Source: Demequina aurantiaca | Lineage (GTDB): Bacteria > Actinomycetota > Actinomycetes > Actinomycetales > Demequinaceae | Direction of reading: 5' to 3' | DNA length: 64,000 nt | Assembly: GCF_000975135.1 (NCBI RefSeq) | Contig: NZ_BBRF01000003.1 | Location: 124,001 to 188,000 of the forward strand | Shown here: positions 25,915 through 35,422 of the stretch, in pieces | How positions within the stretch are numbered: the stretch's first letter is position 1 | Layout: every line of letters begins with the position of its first letter | Notes under the pieces: model-generated | Told to the model about the DNA's origin: nothing | Seen by the model: the letters and a program-made list of their open reading frames with translations, nothing else | The model's database searches: none | Program-made: the position numbers and the translations under genes

Positions 25915-27486
25915 CTACCTGGTGCGCTTGCGCTTCTCGCGGACGCGCACCGACACCTGAATGGGCGTGCCCTCAAAGCCGAATGTCTCGCGAAGGCGAC
26001 GCTCGATGAACCGACGGTACTGCGGGTCCAGAAAGCCACTGGTGAAGATGACAAAGCGAGGCGGACGCGTGGAGGCCTGCGTCGCGAACAGAATCTTGGG
26101 CTGCTTGCCCGACCGCACCGGGTGAGGGTGCTCGGCAACCAGTTCACCAAGGAAGGAGTTCAGCTTGCCAGTCGAGATCCGCTGATCCCAGCTCGACAGC
26201 GCAAGGTCAAGCGATGGAACGAGCCGGTTGGTGTGCCAGCCGGTCAATGCCGAGAGGTTCACGCGCGGTGCCCAGGACAACTGCACCAGGTCCTTCTCGA
26301 TCGAGCGCTCCAACAGGAACCGCTCGTCCTCTCCGACCAGGTCCCACTTGTTGAACACCAGCACCAACGCACGGCCGGCATCCACGACCTGGGTGATCAC
26401 ACGCAGGTCCTGATCGCTCAGCGGCTCAGAAGCATCCAACAACACCAGGGCCACCTCGGCACGCGAGATCGCGGCCCCGGTGCGCAGCGAGGCGTAGAAG
26501 TCCGCACCCTTGGACATGTGAACGCGGCGGCGGATACCGGCAGTGTCCACCAGCGTCCACTTGCGCTCACCAAACTCTACAATCTCGTCAACCGGGTCAC
26601 GCGTGGTGCCAGCCAACTCGTTGACCACCACCCGCTCCTCGCCAGCGAGCTTGTTCAACAGCGAGCTCTTGCCAACGTTGGGACGGCCCACCAGCGCGAC
26701 GCGACGGGGCGCATCGGGGTCGATGTCGACCTGCGGCATCTCCTGCGGTAGCGAGGCAACTGCGGCGTCGAGCAGATCTCCTGTTCCACGGCCGTGCAGC
26801 GCGGAGACTGGCCACGGCTCCCCGAGGCCGAGGTTCCACAGTGCGGCGGCCTCGAGTTCACCCTGCGGGCCATCCACCTTGTTGGCGCAAAGCACCACGG
26901 GCTTCTTGGCCGCGCGCAGCAACTTGACGACGTGCTCGTCGGTCGCGGTGGCTCCCACGGTCGCGTCCACCACAAAGATGATCGAGTCGGCCATATCGAT
27001 GGCGACTTCGGCGTGCTGCGCGACGGTGAGGTCCAGGCCTGCGACCTTCGCCTCCCAGCCGCCGGTGTCCATCAGCATGAAGTCGGTGCCAGCCCATTCG
27101 GCGGGGTACGACACGCGGTCGCGAGTGACGCCCGGCATGTCCTCGACCACCGCAAGGCGCTTGCCGATGATGCGGTTGACCAGGGTCGACTTCCCCACGT
27201 TCGGCCGGCCGATGATCGCGATGGTCGGCAACTGAGCCTCGGTCTCGGCCTCAGCATCGGCGTCGAGCGTCGCAAAGTCCTCTTCAGAGAGGTCGTAGGC
27301 CTCGAGACCGGCACGCAGCGCGTGCTCGCGGATCTCGTCCATCGACTCCTCGGGGTCAGAGTCTCGCGGCGCCGGAACGGCGTCGTCTCCCCTGCCACCC
27401 ACGGGCGCCGAACTCAGCCCGGAAAAGTACTCGTCATCGAACGCATCGCCTGCGTCAGGGTTGCCGCCCTGCTGGTCGTCGCTCAT
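25915..27486 (-). CDS. der: Ribosome-assembly GTPase Der (EngA)
   Basis: Tandem-GTPase protein required for 50S subunit maturation. 523 residues: a low-complexity acidic leader of about 85 residues, G domain 1 from about 88 (GRPNVGKS at 93-100, DTGGWE, NKVD), G domain 2 from about 255 ([23 protein letters not shown]) and the C-terminal KH-like domain. The leader is longer than in most Der proteins; in some Actinobacteria der is fused to cmk, but here cmk is separate, two genes upstream. The ATG overlaps the acyltransferase stop (ATGA). Confidence 0.96.
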   Translation of the reverse strand: MSDDQQGGNPDAGDAFDDEYFSGLSSAPVGGRGDDAVPAPRDSDPEESMDEIREHALRAGLEAYDLSEEDFATLDADAEAETEAQLPTIAIIGRPNVGKSTLVNRIIGKRLAVVEDMPGVTRDRVSYPAEWAGTDFMLMDTGGWEAKVAGLDLTVAQHAEVAIDMADSIIFVVDATVGATATDEHVVKLLRAAKKPVVLCANKVDGPQGELEAAALWNLGLGEPWPVSALHGRGTGDLLDAAVASLPQEMPQVDIDPDAPRRVALVGRPNVGKSSLLNKLAGEERVVVNELAGTTRDPVDEIVEFGERKWTLVDTAGIRRRVHMSKGADFYASLRTGAAISRAEVALVLLDASEPLSDQDLRVITQVVDAGRALVLVFNKWDLVGEDERFLLERSIEKDLVQLSWAPRVNLSALTGWHTNRLVPSLDLALSSWDQRISTGKLNSFLGELVAEHPHPVRSGKQPKILFATQASTRPPRFVIFTSGFLDPQYRRFIERRLRETFGFEGTPIQVSVRVREKRKRTR

Positions 27487-28199
27487 GCGTTCTCCTTTGG
27501 TGCGGAACTGCCACCACCCTGAGGGCGGCTCCGTTCCGGGGTATCGGTGGGAAGTTTAAGATCTGTGGTGGCAAGCGCTGCCGTGACCTGCCGGCGCAAT
27601 GCCGCGGCCACCTCGCTCTCGGCCCAAGACTGCTTCGCGCGCCCCTTCAACTCCGGGGGCGCCTCCAACACAACGGGCTCGCCAAACTCCACGAGGATAC
27701 GCCTTCTAGGGCGCGGCCACACATTCACGCTCTCGCCAGTGTGCCGGGTGCCGATCAATGCGGTGGGCACAATGGGTGCGCCGGACTGTAGCGCGAGCCA
27801 TGCCGCACCGCCGTGAACCGAGTCCGCGGACCCAGCGCCACGCGTGCCCTCGGGGAACACGCCCACCACACCGCCGCGCCGCAACACAGCAAGCCCCTGC
27901 GCCAGGGCCGTGCGTCCGGCGCCCTCGACCTTGATCTGGCTCGCACCCTTGAGCAGCGGCCCAATGGGCCCCGTGAACATGTGGTCAGAGATGAGAAAGT
28001 GCGAGCCGCGAGGAATCACGCCGTGGATGACCGGGCCGTCAATGAAGCCCAGGTGATTGGCCACGACGATCGCCGCGCCCTCGGAGGGAACGTTGTCCTT
28101 GCCACGCACGGTGGTTGCCCACAGCCCGCGCGCGAGACCGCGTCCGACCCACCGCGACCAGCGGGGACCCCACTCACTGGGGGCATCCTTGCCGCTCAC
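27483..28199 (-). CDS. PlsC-family lysophospholipid (1-acylglycerol-3-phosphate) acyltransferase
   Basis: 238 residues. Catalytic HX4D block is NHLGFID near 48-54 and the phosphate-binding block is FPEGTRG near 114-120; block III-type IVPTALIG follows. No clear transmembrane segment, so probably peripheral. Likely adds the second acyl chain in phosphatidate synthesis, though the exact acceptor is not determinable. The start is GTG at 28199, overlapping the cmk stop (GTGA), and its own stop overlaps the der start. The gene's position between cmk and der is common in Actinobacteria. C-terminal tail is Ser/Pro/Gly-rich. Confidence 0.9.
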   Translation of the reverse strand: MSGKDAPSEWGPRWSRWVGRGLARGLWATTVRGKDNVPSEGAAIVVANHLGFIDGPVIHGVIPRGSHFLISDHMFTGPIGPLLKGASQIKVEGAGRTALAQGLAVLRRGGVVGVFPEGTRGAGSADSVHGGAAWLALQSGAPIVPTALIGTRHTGESVNVWPRPRRRILVEFGEPVVLEAPPELKGRAKQSWAESEVAAALRRQVTAALATTDLKLPTDTPERSRPQGGGSSAPKENA

Positions 28200-28873
28200 G
28201 ACTGAACCTCGTGGGCTAGCGCGATAACGGCGTTCACCGCCTCATCGATGGTCAGATCCGTCGTATCCAGGGTGACCACACCATCGGCCGCGGTCTGGAA
28301 GTTCACCACGGTGGCATCCTTCTTGTCCCGTCCCAGCACTGCTTCGCGGACAGTCGCCACGTCGGCGCCCTCACCGGCCCGGCGCGCCACGCGCACCTCG
28401 TCGTCGGCGGTCATCAGGACGCGCAGCTCAGCATCGGGCGCGATCACGGTGGTGATGTCGCGACCCTCGGCGACGATGCCCTTGCCCCCGGAGAAACCGC
28501 CGGTGCGCTCCCCCGCGATCACCTCGCGCTGGAAGCGGCCAAGCGCAGCGCGCGCGTCAAGGTTGGTCGCTACGCGCGACACCGAGAGAGCGACCTCGTC
28601 CGTGCGGATCATCGCGGACACGTCCTCGCCCTCGAGCGTGAAGCGTGGATTGTTGGGGTCAAGAATCAGCTCGACGTTCATGGTCTCGATCATCGCGGTG
28701 ACGTCCGAGTGGTTGTCGAAGCTCACGCCCTCGCGCATGCACCACACGGTCGCCACGCGGTACGTCGCACCGGTGTCGAAGTAGGCCAGACCTAGGCGGC
28801 GCGCCACCTCGCGCGAGACCGTCGATTTGCCGGTACCCGCGGGCCCGTCGATCGCGATGACAATTCCACTCAT
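28196..28873 (-). CDS. cmk: Cytidylate kinase
   Basis: Phosphorylates CMP and dCMP. 225 residues: P-loop GPAGTGKST at about 10-18, CMP-binding DTGATYR near 33-39 (Thr where many have Met), and GRDITTVIAPDAELRVLM, matching the family GRDIGTVVFPDA motif. Length is normal and motifs are complete. ATG at 28873 overlaps the tyrA stop (ATGA), continuing a run of four coupled genes tyrA-cmk-plsC-der. Confidence 0.95.
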   Translation of the reverse strand: MSGIVIAIDGPAGTGKSTVSREVARRLGLAYFDTGATYRVATVWCMREGVSFDNHSDVTAMIETMNVELILDPNNPRFTLEGEDVSAMIRTDEVALSVSRVATNLDARAALGRFQREVIAGERTGGFSGGKGIVAEGRDITTVIAPDAELRVLMTADDEVRVARRAGEGADVATVREAVLGRDKKDATVVNFQTAADGVVTLDTTDLTIDEAVNAVIALAHEVQS

Positions 28874-29940
28874 GACGCTGCAATCTCCCAGTTCTTGTCG
28901 CTCAAAATCTCAGTCAACTCCTTGGCCCGCGCGCTCACGACGTACAGCGTGGTCAGACCCACGGGCTGGCGCGGCGAGTGCTCGATCGCGATGTCCTCGA
29001 CGTTGACACCCACAGCCTCGACGTCGCCCAGGAGCCGCAGCAGCTGCCCGGGCGTATCGGGCACGATGACCGTGACGGCGGTGTAGTCACGCTGAGCCCC
29101 GCCATGCTTGCCGGGGATGCGCGCAACCTCGATGCGTCCGCGCTCGATCAGGTCCGTGAGGGCCTCGCCGATGTCGTCCGCCTCCTTGACATCCTCGAGG
29201 TCGCCGATGATGTGGTCGAGTGTCGCCACGAGTGCGTGGTGGTTCATGCGCGCAATGTCCGCCCACATGCCCGACTCCGACGCGGCGATACGGGTGACGT
29301 CGCGCAGGCCCTGCCCGGCAAGCGCCACGTCCGCGGGACTCAGCGTGCCCAGCGCGGCAGCAACCGCCGACGCCGCCACTTGGGGCGCGTGCGACACTCG
29401 CGCAACCGCGGCATCGTGCGCCTCGGAGTCCATGACCACCACGTCGCACTGCAAGGCGGCGGGCAGCTGCTTCACCCGCGCGAGAGCCTCCTGGGTACTG
29501 CCGTTGGGGCAGATCACCCACGGCCGCGCCTTGAACAGGTCTCCCTGTGCGCCCAGTCCTCCAGAAACCTCGCGCCCCGCCATCGGGTGGGAACCGACGT
29601 ACCGATCGCCGTGACCGGAATCGTGCGCGGCCTTAGCAATGGGCGCCTTAACGCTCGCCACATCCGTGACCGTGGCATCGGGCCAGTGTTCAAGCGCAAA
29701 ACTCACGACGGCCGATGCTGCGGAGGGCGGCACGGCGACCACGACGAGTTCGGGATTCAAGTCAGTCGAGGGACGGCTACCAGCGCCGATGCTCTGGGCA
29801 AGGCGGGCGGCGTCCGCATCGTTGTCATCGATGGTCACTGACCAGCCCTCGGCGACCAGGCCGATGCCGATGCTCGCCCCAATCAGCCCCGCGCCGATGA
29901 TGTGGGTCGAGGGGGTAACCGCCGGCTGAGGAATCGACAT
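28870..29940 (-). CDS. tyrA: Prephenate dehydrogenase with C-terminal ACT domain
   Basis: Oxidative decarboxylation in tyrosine synthesis. 356 residues: N-terminal Rossmann region IIGAGLIGASIGIGL (about 14-28), the catalytic GSHPMAGRE motif near 117-125, the helical dimerisation domain, then from about 285 an ACT domain (YTAVTVIVPDTPGQLLRLLGDVEAVGVN) for feedback control, presumably by tyrosine. Preceded by aroH with six bases between, so chorismate to prephenate to hydroxyphenylpyruvate steps are adjacent. ATG at 29940. Confidence 0.94.
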   Translation of the reverse strand: MSIPQPAVTPSTHIIGAGLIGASIGIGLVAEGWSVTIDDNDADAARLAQSIGAGSRPSTDLNPELVVVAVPPSAASAVVSFALEHWPDATVTDVASVKAPIAKAAHDSGHGDRYVGSHPMAGREVSGGLGAQGDLFKARPWVICPNGSTQEALARVKQLPAALQCDVVVMDSEAHDAAVARVSHAPQVAASAVAAALGTLSPADVALAGQGLRDVTRIAASESGMWADIARMNHHALVATLDHIIGDLEDVKEADDIGEALTDLIERGRIEVARIPGKHGGAQRDYTAVTVIVPDTPGQLLRLLGDVEAVGVNVEDIAIEHSPRQPVGLTTLYVVSARAKELTEILSDKNWEIAAS

Positions 29941-29946
29941 GACGCC

Positions 29947-30309
29947 TTACTGCGCGAGATCGCGGCGCAGTGCCACGGCATCGTGAAGGTAAATGTGCTG
30001 GACGTCATCGCGCGGCGTCTCGAGGTGAGCGTGCATCATCACGCGGACAACCAGGGGCAACGCACCCGGCACGGCCATCTCCTGCGCGCACATCAGCGGT
30101 ACGGCGCCCAGGTCGATCGCGCGGGCAGCGGCGGCCGGAAAGTCGCTAACAATGTCCGGGGTGCAGGTGAAGAAGACCGAGATCAGGGCGTCGGTGTCGA
30201 GAGAGTTGGCCTCGAGCATCGCCAGCACCAGTTCCTGGGTGCGCTCGTGCAGATGGTCGCGTTCATCTGCGGTCAGCGTGGTGGCGCCGCGAATAGCCCG
30301 GATTGTCAT
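29947..30309 (-). CDS. aroH: Chorismate mutase, AroH class
   Basis: 120 residues, the trimeric barrel-type enzyme rather than the helical AroQ type. MTIRAIRGATTL at the start, then DALISVFFTCTPDIVSDFPAAAAR and PLMCAQEMAVPGALPLVVRVMMH are almost signature sequence for the family. Makes prephenate for the tyrA product encoded next. The ATG at 30309 has TACGAT six bases upstream and no Shine-Dalgarno. Confidence 0.95.
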   Translation of the reverse strand: MTIRAIRGATTLTADERDHLHERTQELVLAMLEANSLDTDALISVFFTCTPDIVSDFPAAAARAIDLGAVPLMCAQEMAVPGALPLVVRVMMHAHLETPRDDVQHIYLHDAVALRRDLAQ

Positions 30310-30315
30310 GGGCCT

Positions 30316-30321
30316 ATCGTA
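30316..30321 (-). promoter_or_regulatory. -10 element for a leaderless aroH mRNA
   Basis: Minus-strand TACGAT six bases before the ATG at 30309; would drive the aroH-tyrA-cmk-plsC-der run. Confidence 0.5.
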
Positions 30322-30357
30322 TCGGGCACGTGCCGACAGTTCGCACGGGTTGTCGTG

Positions 30358-31104
30358 CTAGAGCCCTGCCACATTCATGAGCGCGCCCACGTCCTCGCGG
30401 CCCAACTCACGAACCTCGCCCGGCGCGAGCGTGCCGAGTCGGATGGGGCCGAACTGCGTGCGCACCAACTCGAGCACCGGGAAGCCGGCGGTGGCGAACA
30501 TGCGCCGAACAATGCGGTTGCGCCCCTCGTGTAGCTCAACTTGGACGAGCGAACTGTCCTTGCCGGTGTCGAGGACCACACAGTCGGTGACGCGCACGGG
30601 TCCGTCGTCGAGGTCCACCCCGGCGCGCAGGGTGGTGCAGATCGACTTGGGCACGACTCCCTCGACCTTGGCGACGTACACCTTGGATACGCCGTGCGTG
30701 GGGTGCGCGAGACGGTTGGCGAGGTCGCCATTGTTGGTGAGCAACAGCACGCCGGTGGTCTCGGAGTCCAGGCGGCCCACGTGAAAGAGTCGCTCGGTGT
30801 AGTTGCTGACGTACTGGTCGAGCGCGGGGCGGCCTTGCGGGTCGCTCATGGTCGACACGACGCCGCTGGGCTTGTTGAGCACCACGGTGATGTTGGAGTC
30901 GTCGACGGAGATGCGCTTGCCGTCCACCTCGATGACCACCTCGTCGGGGTTGATGCGTACGCCCAACTGGTCCACGACATCGCCGTTGACCTTGACCCGG
31001 CCAGCTTCGATGAAGTCCTCGCACTTGCGGCGTGAGCCGACGCCTGCCGAGGCGAGCACCTTCTGCAGGCGAATGCCCTCCGGGCGGTGAATCTCAAGCT
31101 CCAC
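30358..31104 (-). CDS. rluB: RluB/RsuA-family 23S rRNA pseudouridine synthase
   Basis: 248 residues. N-terminal S4 RNA-binding domain (IRLQKVLASAGVGSRRKCEDFIEAG, about 11-35), then the catalytic domain with GRLDSETTG (catalytic Asp) and KVYVAKVEG, and the C-terminal GRNRIVRRMFATAG motif. Family members modify helix 89 region of 23S rRNA (RluB) or 16S rRNA (RsuA); actinobacterial neighbours of scpB are normally called RluB. The GTG start at 31104 shares one base with the scpB stop (TAGTG). Confidence 0.9.
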   Translation of the reverse strand: MELEIHRPEGIRLQKVLASAGVGSRRKCEDFIEAGRVKVNGDVVDQLGVRINPDEVVIEVDGKRISVDDSNITVVLNKPSGVVSTMSDPQGRPALDQYVSNYTERLFHVGRLDSETTGVLLLTNNGDLANRLAHPTHGVSKVYVAKVEGVVPKSICTTLRAGVDLDDGPVRVTDCVVLDTGKDSSLVQVELHEGRNRIVRRMFATAGFPVLELVRTQFGPIRLGTLAPGEVRELGREDVGALMNVAGL

Positions 31105-31661
31105 TAGCGTGCCTCTCCATCAACGTCGGACAATTCTGGCAAGTAGGGCGCGAGCGGCGGCAACTCATCGAGAGACGCAACGCCCATGCGTTCCAGGAAC
31201 TCAGTCGATGTGCCGTACTGGACGGCGCCGCCGATCTCACCCACCTCGGTGATCAGTCCTCGAGCACTCAGCGTCTTCATCACGGAGTCAACGTTCACCC
31301 CGCGAATCTGAGACACCTGGCCTCGAGTCACCGGTTGACGATACGCCACCACGGCCAAAGTTTCGAGCGCCGCCTGAGACAGCCGTGCGCTCTGACCGTC
31401 CACGACGAACGCACCCACCACATCGGCGTACAGCCTGGAGCTGTACATGCGCCATCGGCCGTCCACGTCGCGGAGCTCGAATCCACGGGGTGCGGAGGCG
31501 TCGGCATACTCGTCGCGAAGCGTGTGCAACGCGGCGAGCACCTGATCTTCCGGCTCACCGATGGCCGCCGCGAGGTCCGCTGGCGCCACCGGCTCGTCGA
31601 CCACCATCAGGATGGCCTCAAGCGCTCCGCGGAGGTTCACGTCAAGCGTCACGTCAGTCAT
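31104..31661 (-). CDS. scpB: Segregation and condensation protein B
   Basis: Winged-helix subunit of the SMC-ScpAB condensin-like complex. 185 residues from the ATG at 31661; the motif ALETLAVVAYRQPVTRGQVSQIRGVNVDSV, here spanning about residues 98-127, is the most conserved ScpB segment. An in-frame start at 31712 would overlap scpA by far more; the chosen ATG overlaps the scpA stop by eight bases and has GGGGAG upstream. scpA, parA and xerD lie directly upstream, all concerned with chromosome organisation. Confidence 0.94.
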   Translation of the reverse strand: MTDVTLDVNLRGALEAILMVVDEPVAPADLAAAIGEPEDQVLAALHTLRDEYADASAPRGFELRDVDGRWRMYSSRLYADVVGAFVVDGQSARLSQAALETLAVVAYRQPVTRGQVSQIRGVNVDSVMKTLSARGLITEVGEIGGAVQYGTSTEFLERMGVASLDELPPLAPYLPELSDVDGEAR

Positions 31662-32523
31662 TCTCACTCCCCTGGTGCGGCGATGGTGCCACACCCACAT
31701 CGTCGCCTGCACCTACCTGATCATCGTCGAACTCATCCGACACATCCACGGGCGCGTCGGAGCCGGTCCACCGCACGGTCAGCTCGCCGAGGGAGCGCAT
31801 CTGGTCGAACGCCACCACAGACTCGCGAAACAGCTCGAGCAGCGCCAGGAACCGAGCGACCACCACGTTGACGTGGTCCGCGTCCTGCACGAGTGCGCGG
31901 AAGGACATCACCTTGTCGCGCTGAAGTCTGTTCGTGATCACGGCTGCCTGCTCACGGACGCTCACCGCAGGGTTGTGCAGGTGGGCCAGGCTGACCCCGG
32001 CATCGGCCGCCTTGGGTTGTAGCGCGTGCGCCGCGAGGCGAGCCAGGTCGTCCGGAGTGACTCGCCACACCAACTCCGGTAGCAGCATCGCGAAGTGCGG
32101 CTCGAGTGGCACGTCGCGCGGTACTCGACGCGGGCTCTCGAACGCTTCGCCGAGCGAGCCGGCAACCTTCTTGAAGGCGCGGTACTGCAGTAGGCGCGCG
32201 AACAAGAGGTCGCGGGCCTCCAACAATTCGAGATCTTCGCGGTCGTCCACCTCGCCCTGAGGCAACAGCCGTGCCGCCTTGAGGTCCAGCAACGTTGCCG
32301 CGACCACCAGGAACTCCGACGCCTGGGACAGGTCCCATTCACCCTCGTGCGTACGCACGGTGACCAGGAAGTCGTCGGTGACCGTTGCGAGTGCCACCTC
32401 GGTGATCTCCATCTGGTGCTTGGCAATCAGCGACAGCAGCAGGTCAAACGGGCCATCGAAGTTGTCGAGGTGAACCTCAAAGCCCTGAGGCGAGGGCGTG
32501 GCGGCGGTGGCCTCGGCGGTCAC
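31654..32523 (-). CDS. scpA: Segregation and condensation protein A
   Basis: Kleisin subunit bridging SMC and ScpB. 289 residues from a GTG at 32523, one base past the parA stop. Visible: FEVHLDNFDGPFDLLLSLI (N-terminal SMC-neck binding helix region), FLVVAATLLDLKAARLLP, and a C-terminal winged-helix region with FLALLELFRESVVAFDQ. The final 35 residues are acidic and probably disordered. Longer in-frame starts upstream run into parA and give a non-homologous Arg/Pro-rich leader. Confidence 0.93.
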   Translation of the reverse strand: MTAEATAATPSPQGFEVHLDNFDGPFDLLLSLIAKHQMEITEVALATVTDDFLVTVRTHEGEWDLSQASEFLVVAATLLDLKAARLLPQGEVDDREDLELLEARDLLFARLLQYRAFKKVAGSLGEAFESPRRVPRDVPLEPHFAMLLPELVWRVTPDDLARLAAHALQPKAADAGVSLAHLHNPAVSVREQAAVITNRLQRDKVMSFRALVQDADHVNVVVARFLALLELFRESVVAFDQMRSLGELTVRWTGSDAPVDVSDEFDDDQVGAGDDVGVAPSPHQGSEND

Positions 32524-32524
32524 G

Positions 32525-33340
32525 TTACGCAGCGACCCCGCGCACCACGAGCTCGCACGCGAGCTGACGGTAAGCCTTGGCACCCGCGTGCGTGGGCGCA
32601 AAGGTAGTGATGGGCTCGGAGGCAACCGAGGCATCGGGGAACTTCACCGTGCGGTGAATCATGGTCTCGGTGACCTTGTCACCAAAGGCCTCGCGGACTC
32701 GTTCCACGACCTCCTGCGAGTGCAGTGTGCGGGCGTCGTACATGGTGGGCACGATCGCGTCCATCGTCAGGCGCGGGTTCAACCGGTCCTGAACCTTGGT
32801 CACGGTGTCGACGAGTAGCGCGACACCGCGCATCGCGAAGTACTCGCTCGCGAGTGGGATCAGCACGCCGTGCGCCGCCACCAAGGCGTTCACGGTGAGC
32901 AGACCCAGCGACGGCTGGCAGTCGATCAGAATCACGTCATAGTCATCCTCGACGCTTCGCAGTGCGCGCGCGAGGGCGCTCTCGCGGGCGACCTCGCTGA
33001 CCAACTGCACCTCGGCGGCGCTGAGGTCGATGTTGGCGGGCAGCAGGTCGAGGTTCTCGAAGTCCGTCTCCATGATCACGTCACGCGTGGGGACGTCGTT
33101 GCGCATGAGCAGGTCGTACACCGTGGTGTCGAGTTCGTGAGAGTTAATTCCGAGCCCGGCGGAGGCAGCGCCCTGGGGATCAAAGTCCACCAGTAACACC
33201 TTGCGTCCGTACTCAGCGAGGGCCGCCGCCAGGTTGACTGAAGTGGTCGTCTTACCGACGCCGCCCTTCTGATTACACAGGGCCACGATGCGTGCGGGGC
33301 CGTGGCTCGACAACGGCGCAGGTTCGGGGAAGTCAGTCAC
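32525..33340 (-). CDS. parA: ParA/Soj-type chromosome partitioning ATPase
   Basis: Deviant Walker ATPase, about 271 residues. Deviant Walker A KGGVGKTTT with the signature first Lys, switch I FDPQGAASAGLG and Walker B DVILIDCQPSLG are all present. Located in the xerD-parA-scpA-scpB cluster rather than beside parB at the origin, so it is a second ParA-like protein found in many Actinobacteria near scpA. I chose the GTG at 33340 because TAATGT lies seven bases upstream; the GTG at 33349 is equally possible in frame and adds three residues. Confidence 0.92.
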   Translation of the reverse strand: MTDFPEPAPLSSHGPARIVALCNQKGGVGKTTTSVNLAAALAEYGRKVLLVDFDPQGAASAGLGINSHELDTTVYDLLMRNDVPTRDVIMETDFENLDLLPANIDLSAAEVQLVSEVARESALARALRSVEDDYDVILIDCQPSLGLLTVNALVAAHGVLIPLASEYFAMRGVALLVDTVTKVQDRLNPRLTMDAIVPTMYDARTLHSQEVVERVREAFGDKVTETMIHRTVKFPDASVASEPITTFAPTHAGAKAYRQLACELVVRGVAA

Positions 33341-33405
33341 ATAGGTCACATTACCGTTTTGCGTGCGACTGGTTCGCCTGGCGCGCGGACAACTGCCGCG
33401 ACCTG

Positions 33406-34341
33406 CTACCGGGCGCGCGGATGGGCAGCGGCGTAGACCTCTCTCAGGGTGTCCCGCGTGACCATCGTGTAGATCTGTGTGGTCGTGACCGATGCGTGTC
33501 CCAGCAGTTCCTGAACCACCCGAATATCCGCTCCACCGGTGAGCAAGTGCGTCGCGAACGAGTGCCTCAGCGTGTGCGGGGAGACGTTGTCCACGCCGGC
33601 CCGCTCTGCCGTGTCCTTGAGGATGGCCCAGGCGCTCTGGCGTGACAACCTCGTCCCCCTGGTATTGAGAAACACGGCCGGCGTGCCCTTGCCCTTGGAG
33701 GCGAAGCCGGCGCGCCCGCGGACCAGGTACGCCTCGAGGCGCCGTGCCGCGTAGCTGCCGATGGGAACCACGCGCTCCTTGCGACCCTTGCCCCGCAGCA
33801 ACACTGACTCCTCCCCCGGCTCGAGCACCAGGTCGTCGACGTCGAGCCCCACGGCCTCAGAGATGCGCGCACCCGTGGCATACACGAGCTCGAGCAACGC
33901 GGCGTCGCGCAGGGGGCCGGCTCCGTCTCCCGTCGCGGCAACCTCCAGGATCGCGGCCACCTGATCGGTCGAGATCGCCTTGGGAAGTCGCTTGGGAATG
34001 GCGCGCGGCTTCACCTCCACCGACACGTCGGCCAGCACCCACTGCTCCATCAGCGCGAAGCGATGCAGTCCCCGCACAGCCACGATGGTGCGGGAAGACG
34101 ATGCTGGGGAGAGGGCGGGGCGGCCGTCGTCGCCGGTTCCGATCGCCTCGGCAAAAGCCGCTACGTCGGAGCGTTTGACGTCCACGAGCGACGCAATGTC
34201 GCGATCATCCAGGAACGCCACGTAGCGGCTGAGGTCGCGGCGATACGCGGCAACCGTGTTGACGCTCAGGCCGCGCTCAACCGTGACGTGCGCCAGGTAG
34301 GCGTCGCGCTGGTCGGCAAGTCCTCGCGGAGCCTGGACCAT
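33406..34341 (-). CDS. xerD: Tyrosine recombinase XerD
   Basis: Site-specific recombinase that with XerC resolves chromosome dimers at dif. 311 residues: SAM-like N-terminal core-binding domain (about 10-100), catalytic domain with all pentad residues visible: R159 in ATGARISE, K185, H256 and R259 in HTLRHSFATH, H282 in LLGHASVTTTQ and nucleophile Y291. Its position next to parA-scpA-scpB supports XerD rather than a phage integrase. ATG at 34341. Confidence 0.95.
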   Translation of the reverse strand: MVQAPRGLADQRDAYLAHVTVERGLSVNTVAAYRRDLSRYVAFLDDRDIASLVDVKRSDVAAFAEAIGTGDDGRPALSPASSSRTIVAVRGLHRFALMEQWVLADVSVEVKPRAIPKRLPKAISTDQVAAILEVAATGDGAGPLRDAALLELVYATGARISEAVGLDVDDLVLEPGEESVLLRGKGRKERVVPIGSYAARRLEAYLVRGRAGFASKGKGTPAVFLNTRGTRLSRQSAWAILKDTAERAGVDNVSPHTLRHSFATHLLTGGADIRVVQELLGHASVTTTQIYTMVTRDTLREVYAAAHPRAR

Positions 34342-34358
34342 TTACGGGCGGCGGCTCA

Positions 34359-35324
34359 TCAGCTGGGCCAGACCGTCCACGCATTGGGAAGGAAGGGGTC
34401 CACCAAAATGGCGGCGAACACCACCGTCAGGTACATGATCGAGTCACGGAACAGCCGCATCTCGTGCAGCTTGTCCTTGCCGGCAGCCGAGCGGCGGTAC
34501 AGACGAATGCATCCGGCCGTGAACCATGCGCCCGCGGCCACGGCGATGATCGCGTAGACCCAGGTCATCGAGGCCAGCGGAACCAGCACCACAGTGGCCA
34601 GCACCATCGCCACTGCGTAAGCGACCATCTCGACGGCGACGTGCTTGCTCGACGCGACCACGGGCAGCATCGGGACCTCGGCCGCAGCGTATTCCTTCTT
34701 GAACTTCATGGACAACGGCCAGTAGTGCGGCGGCGTCCATAGGAAGATGATCATGAACAGCACAAAGGGCGTCCAGGACAGGGACTGAGTGACGGCGGCC
34801 CACCCGATCAGCACCGGCATGCACCCGGCGGCACCGCCCCACACGATGTTTTGCGAGGTGCGACGCTTCAACACCATGGTGTAGATCACGGCGTATCCAA
34901 AGATGGCCACCACTGACAGCGCCGCGGCGAGCGGCGAGTCCACCACCAACCAGAACCAGAGCGTGGACAAGACCGCAAGGACCCAGCCAAAGATTAGTGC
35001 AGCGCGCGGTGTCACCGCGCCGGTCACCAGTGGACGATTCTGGGTGCGCTTCATGATCGCGTCGATGTCGCGGTCGATGTACATGTTGAACGTGTTGGCA
35101 CTTCCGGCCGACAGCGAGCCGCCAATCAGGGTGGCGATCATCAACCAGGTGCCTGGCCAGCCATCGGCGGCGAGGACCATGGTCGGAAGCGTCGTGACCA
35201 GGAGCAATTCGATGATGCGCGGCTTGGTCAGCGCAACGTACGGGGCCATACGGCGGGTCAACTGACGCCAGCGGGGTGCGGTTGACGCGGGTGCGCCAGC
35301 AATGTCAGTTGAAGCGGTGGGCAT
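34359..35324 (-). CDS. ctaB: Protoheme IX farnesyltransferase
   Basis: Converts heme B to heme O for aa3-type cytochrome oxidase. 321 residues, polytopic UbiA-family prenyltransferase with about eight or nine helices. First Asp motif NMYIDRDIDAIMKRTQNRPL (about 79-98) and the second loop FKKEYAAAEVPMLP are diagnostic. The Ala/Thr-rich N-terminal 20 residues are variable in the family. ATG at 35324 has TAAGAT six bases upstream. Divergent from tkt. Confidence 0.96.
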   Translation of the reverse strand: MPTASTDIAGAPASTAPRWRQLTRRMAPYVALTKPRIIELLLVTTLPTMVLAADGWPGTWLMIATLIGGSLSAGSANTFNMYIDRDIDAIMKRTQNRPLVTGAVTPRAALIFGWVLAVLSTLWFWLVVDSPLAAALSVVAIFGYAVIYTMVLKRRTSQNIVWGGAAGCMPVLIGWAAVTQSLSWTPFVLFMIIFLWTPPHYWPLSMKFKKEYAAAEVPMLPVVASSKHVAVEMVAYAVAMVLATVVLVPLASMTWVYAIIAVAAGAWFTAGCIRLYRRSAAGKDKLHEMRLFRDSIMYLTVVFAAILVDPFLPNAWTVWPS

Positions 35325-35330
35325 GGAGCA

Positions 35331-35336
35331 ATCTTA
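35331..35336 (-). promoter_or_regulatory. -10 element for a leaderless ctaB mRNA
   Basis: Minus-strand TAAGAT six bases before the ATG at 35324. The 98-bp gap to tkt must also hold the tkt promoter, for which TAAGGT near 35377 is a weak candidate -10. Confidence 0.5.
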
Positions 35337-35422
35337 ACGCTGGATACCCGTTCCCAGTGCCCCCGTGCTCCCGCTAAGGTAGACAAGGAAAAAGCCCCGT
35401 CAAAAACACCTTGGAGATATCT

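Noticed and set aside
33406-34341. Tyrosine recombinase as a phage integrase marking a mobile element
   Set aside because: Full-length XerD-type protein beside parA-scpA-scpB, with no attachment repeats or cargo.
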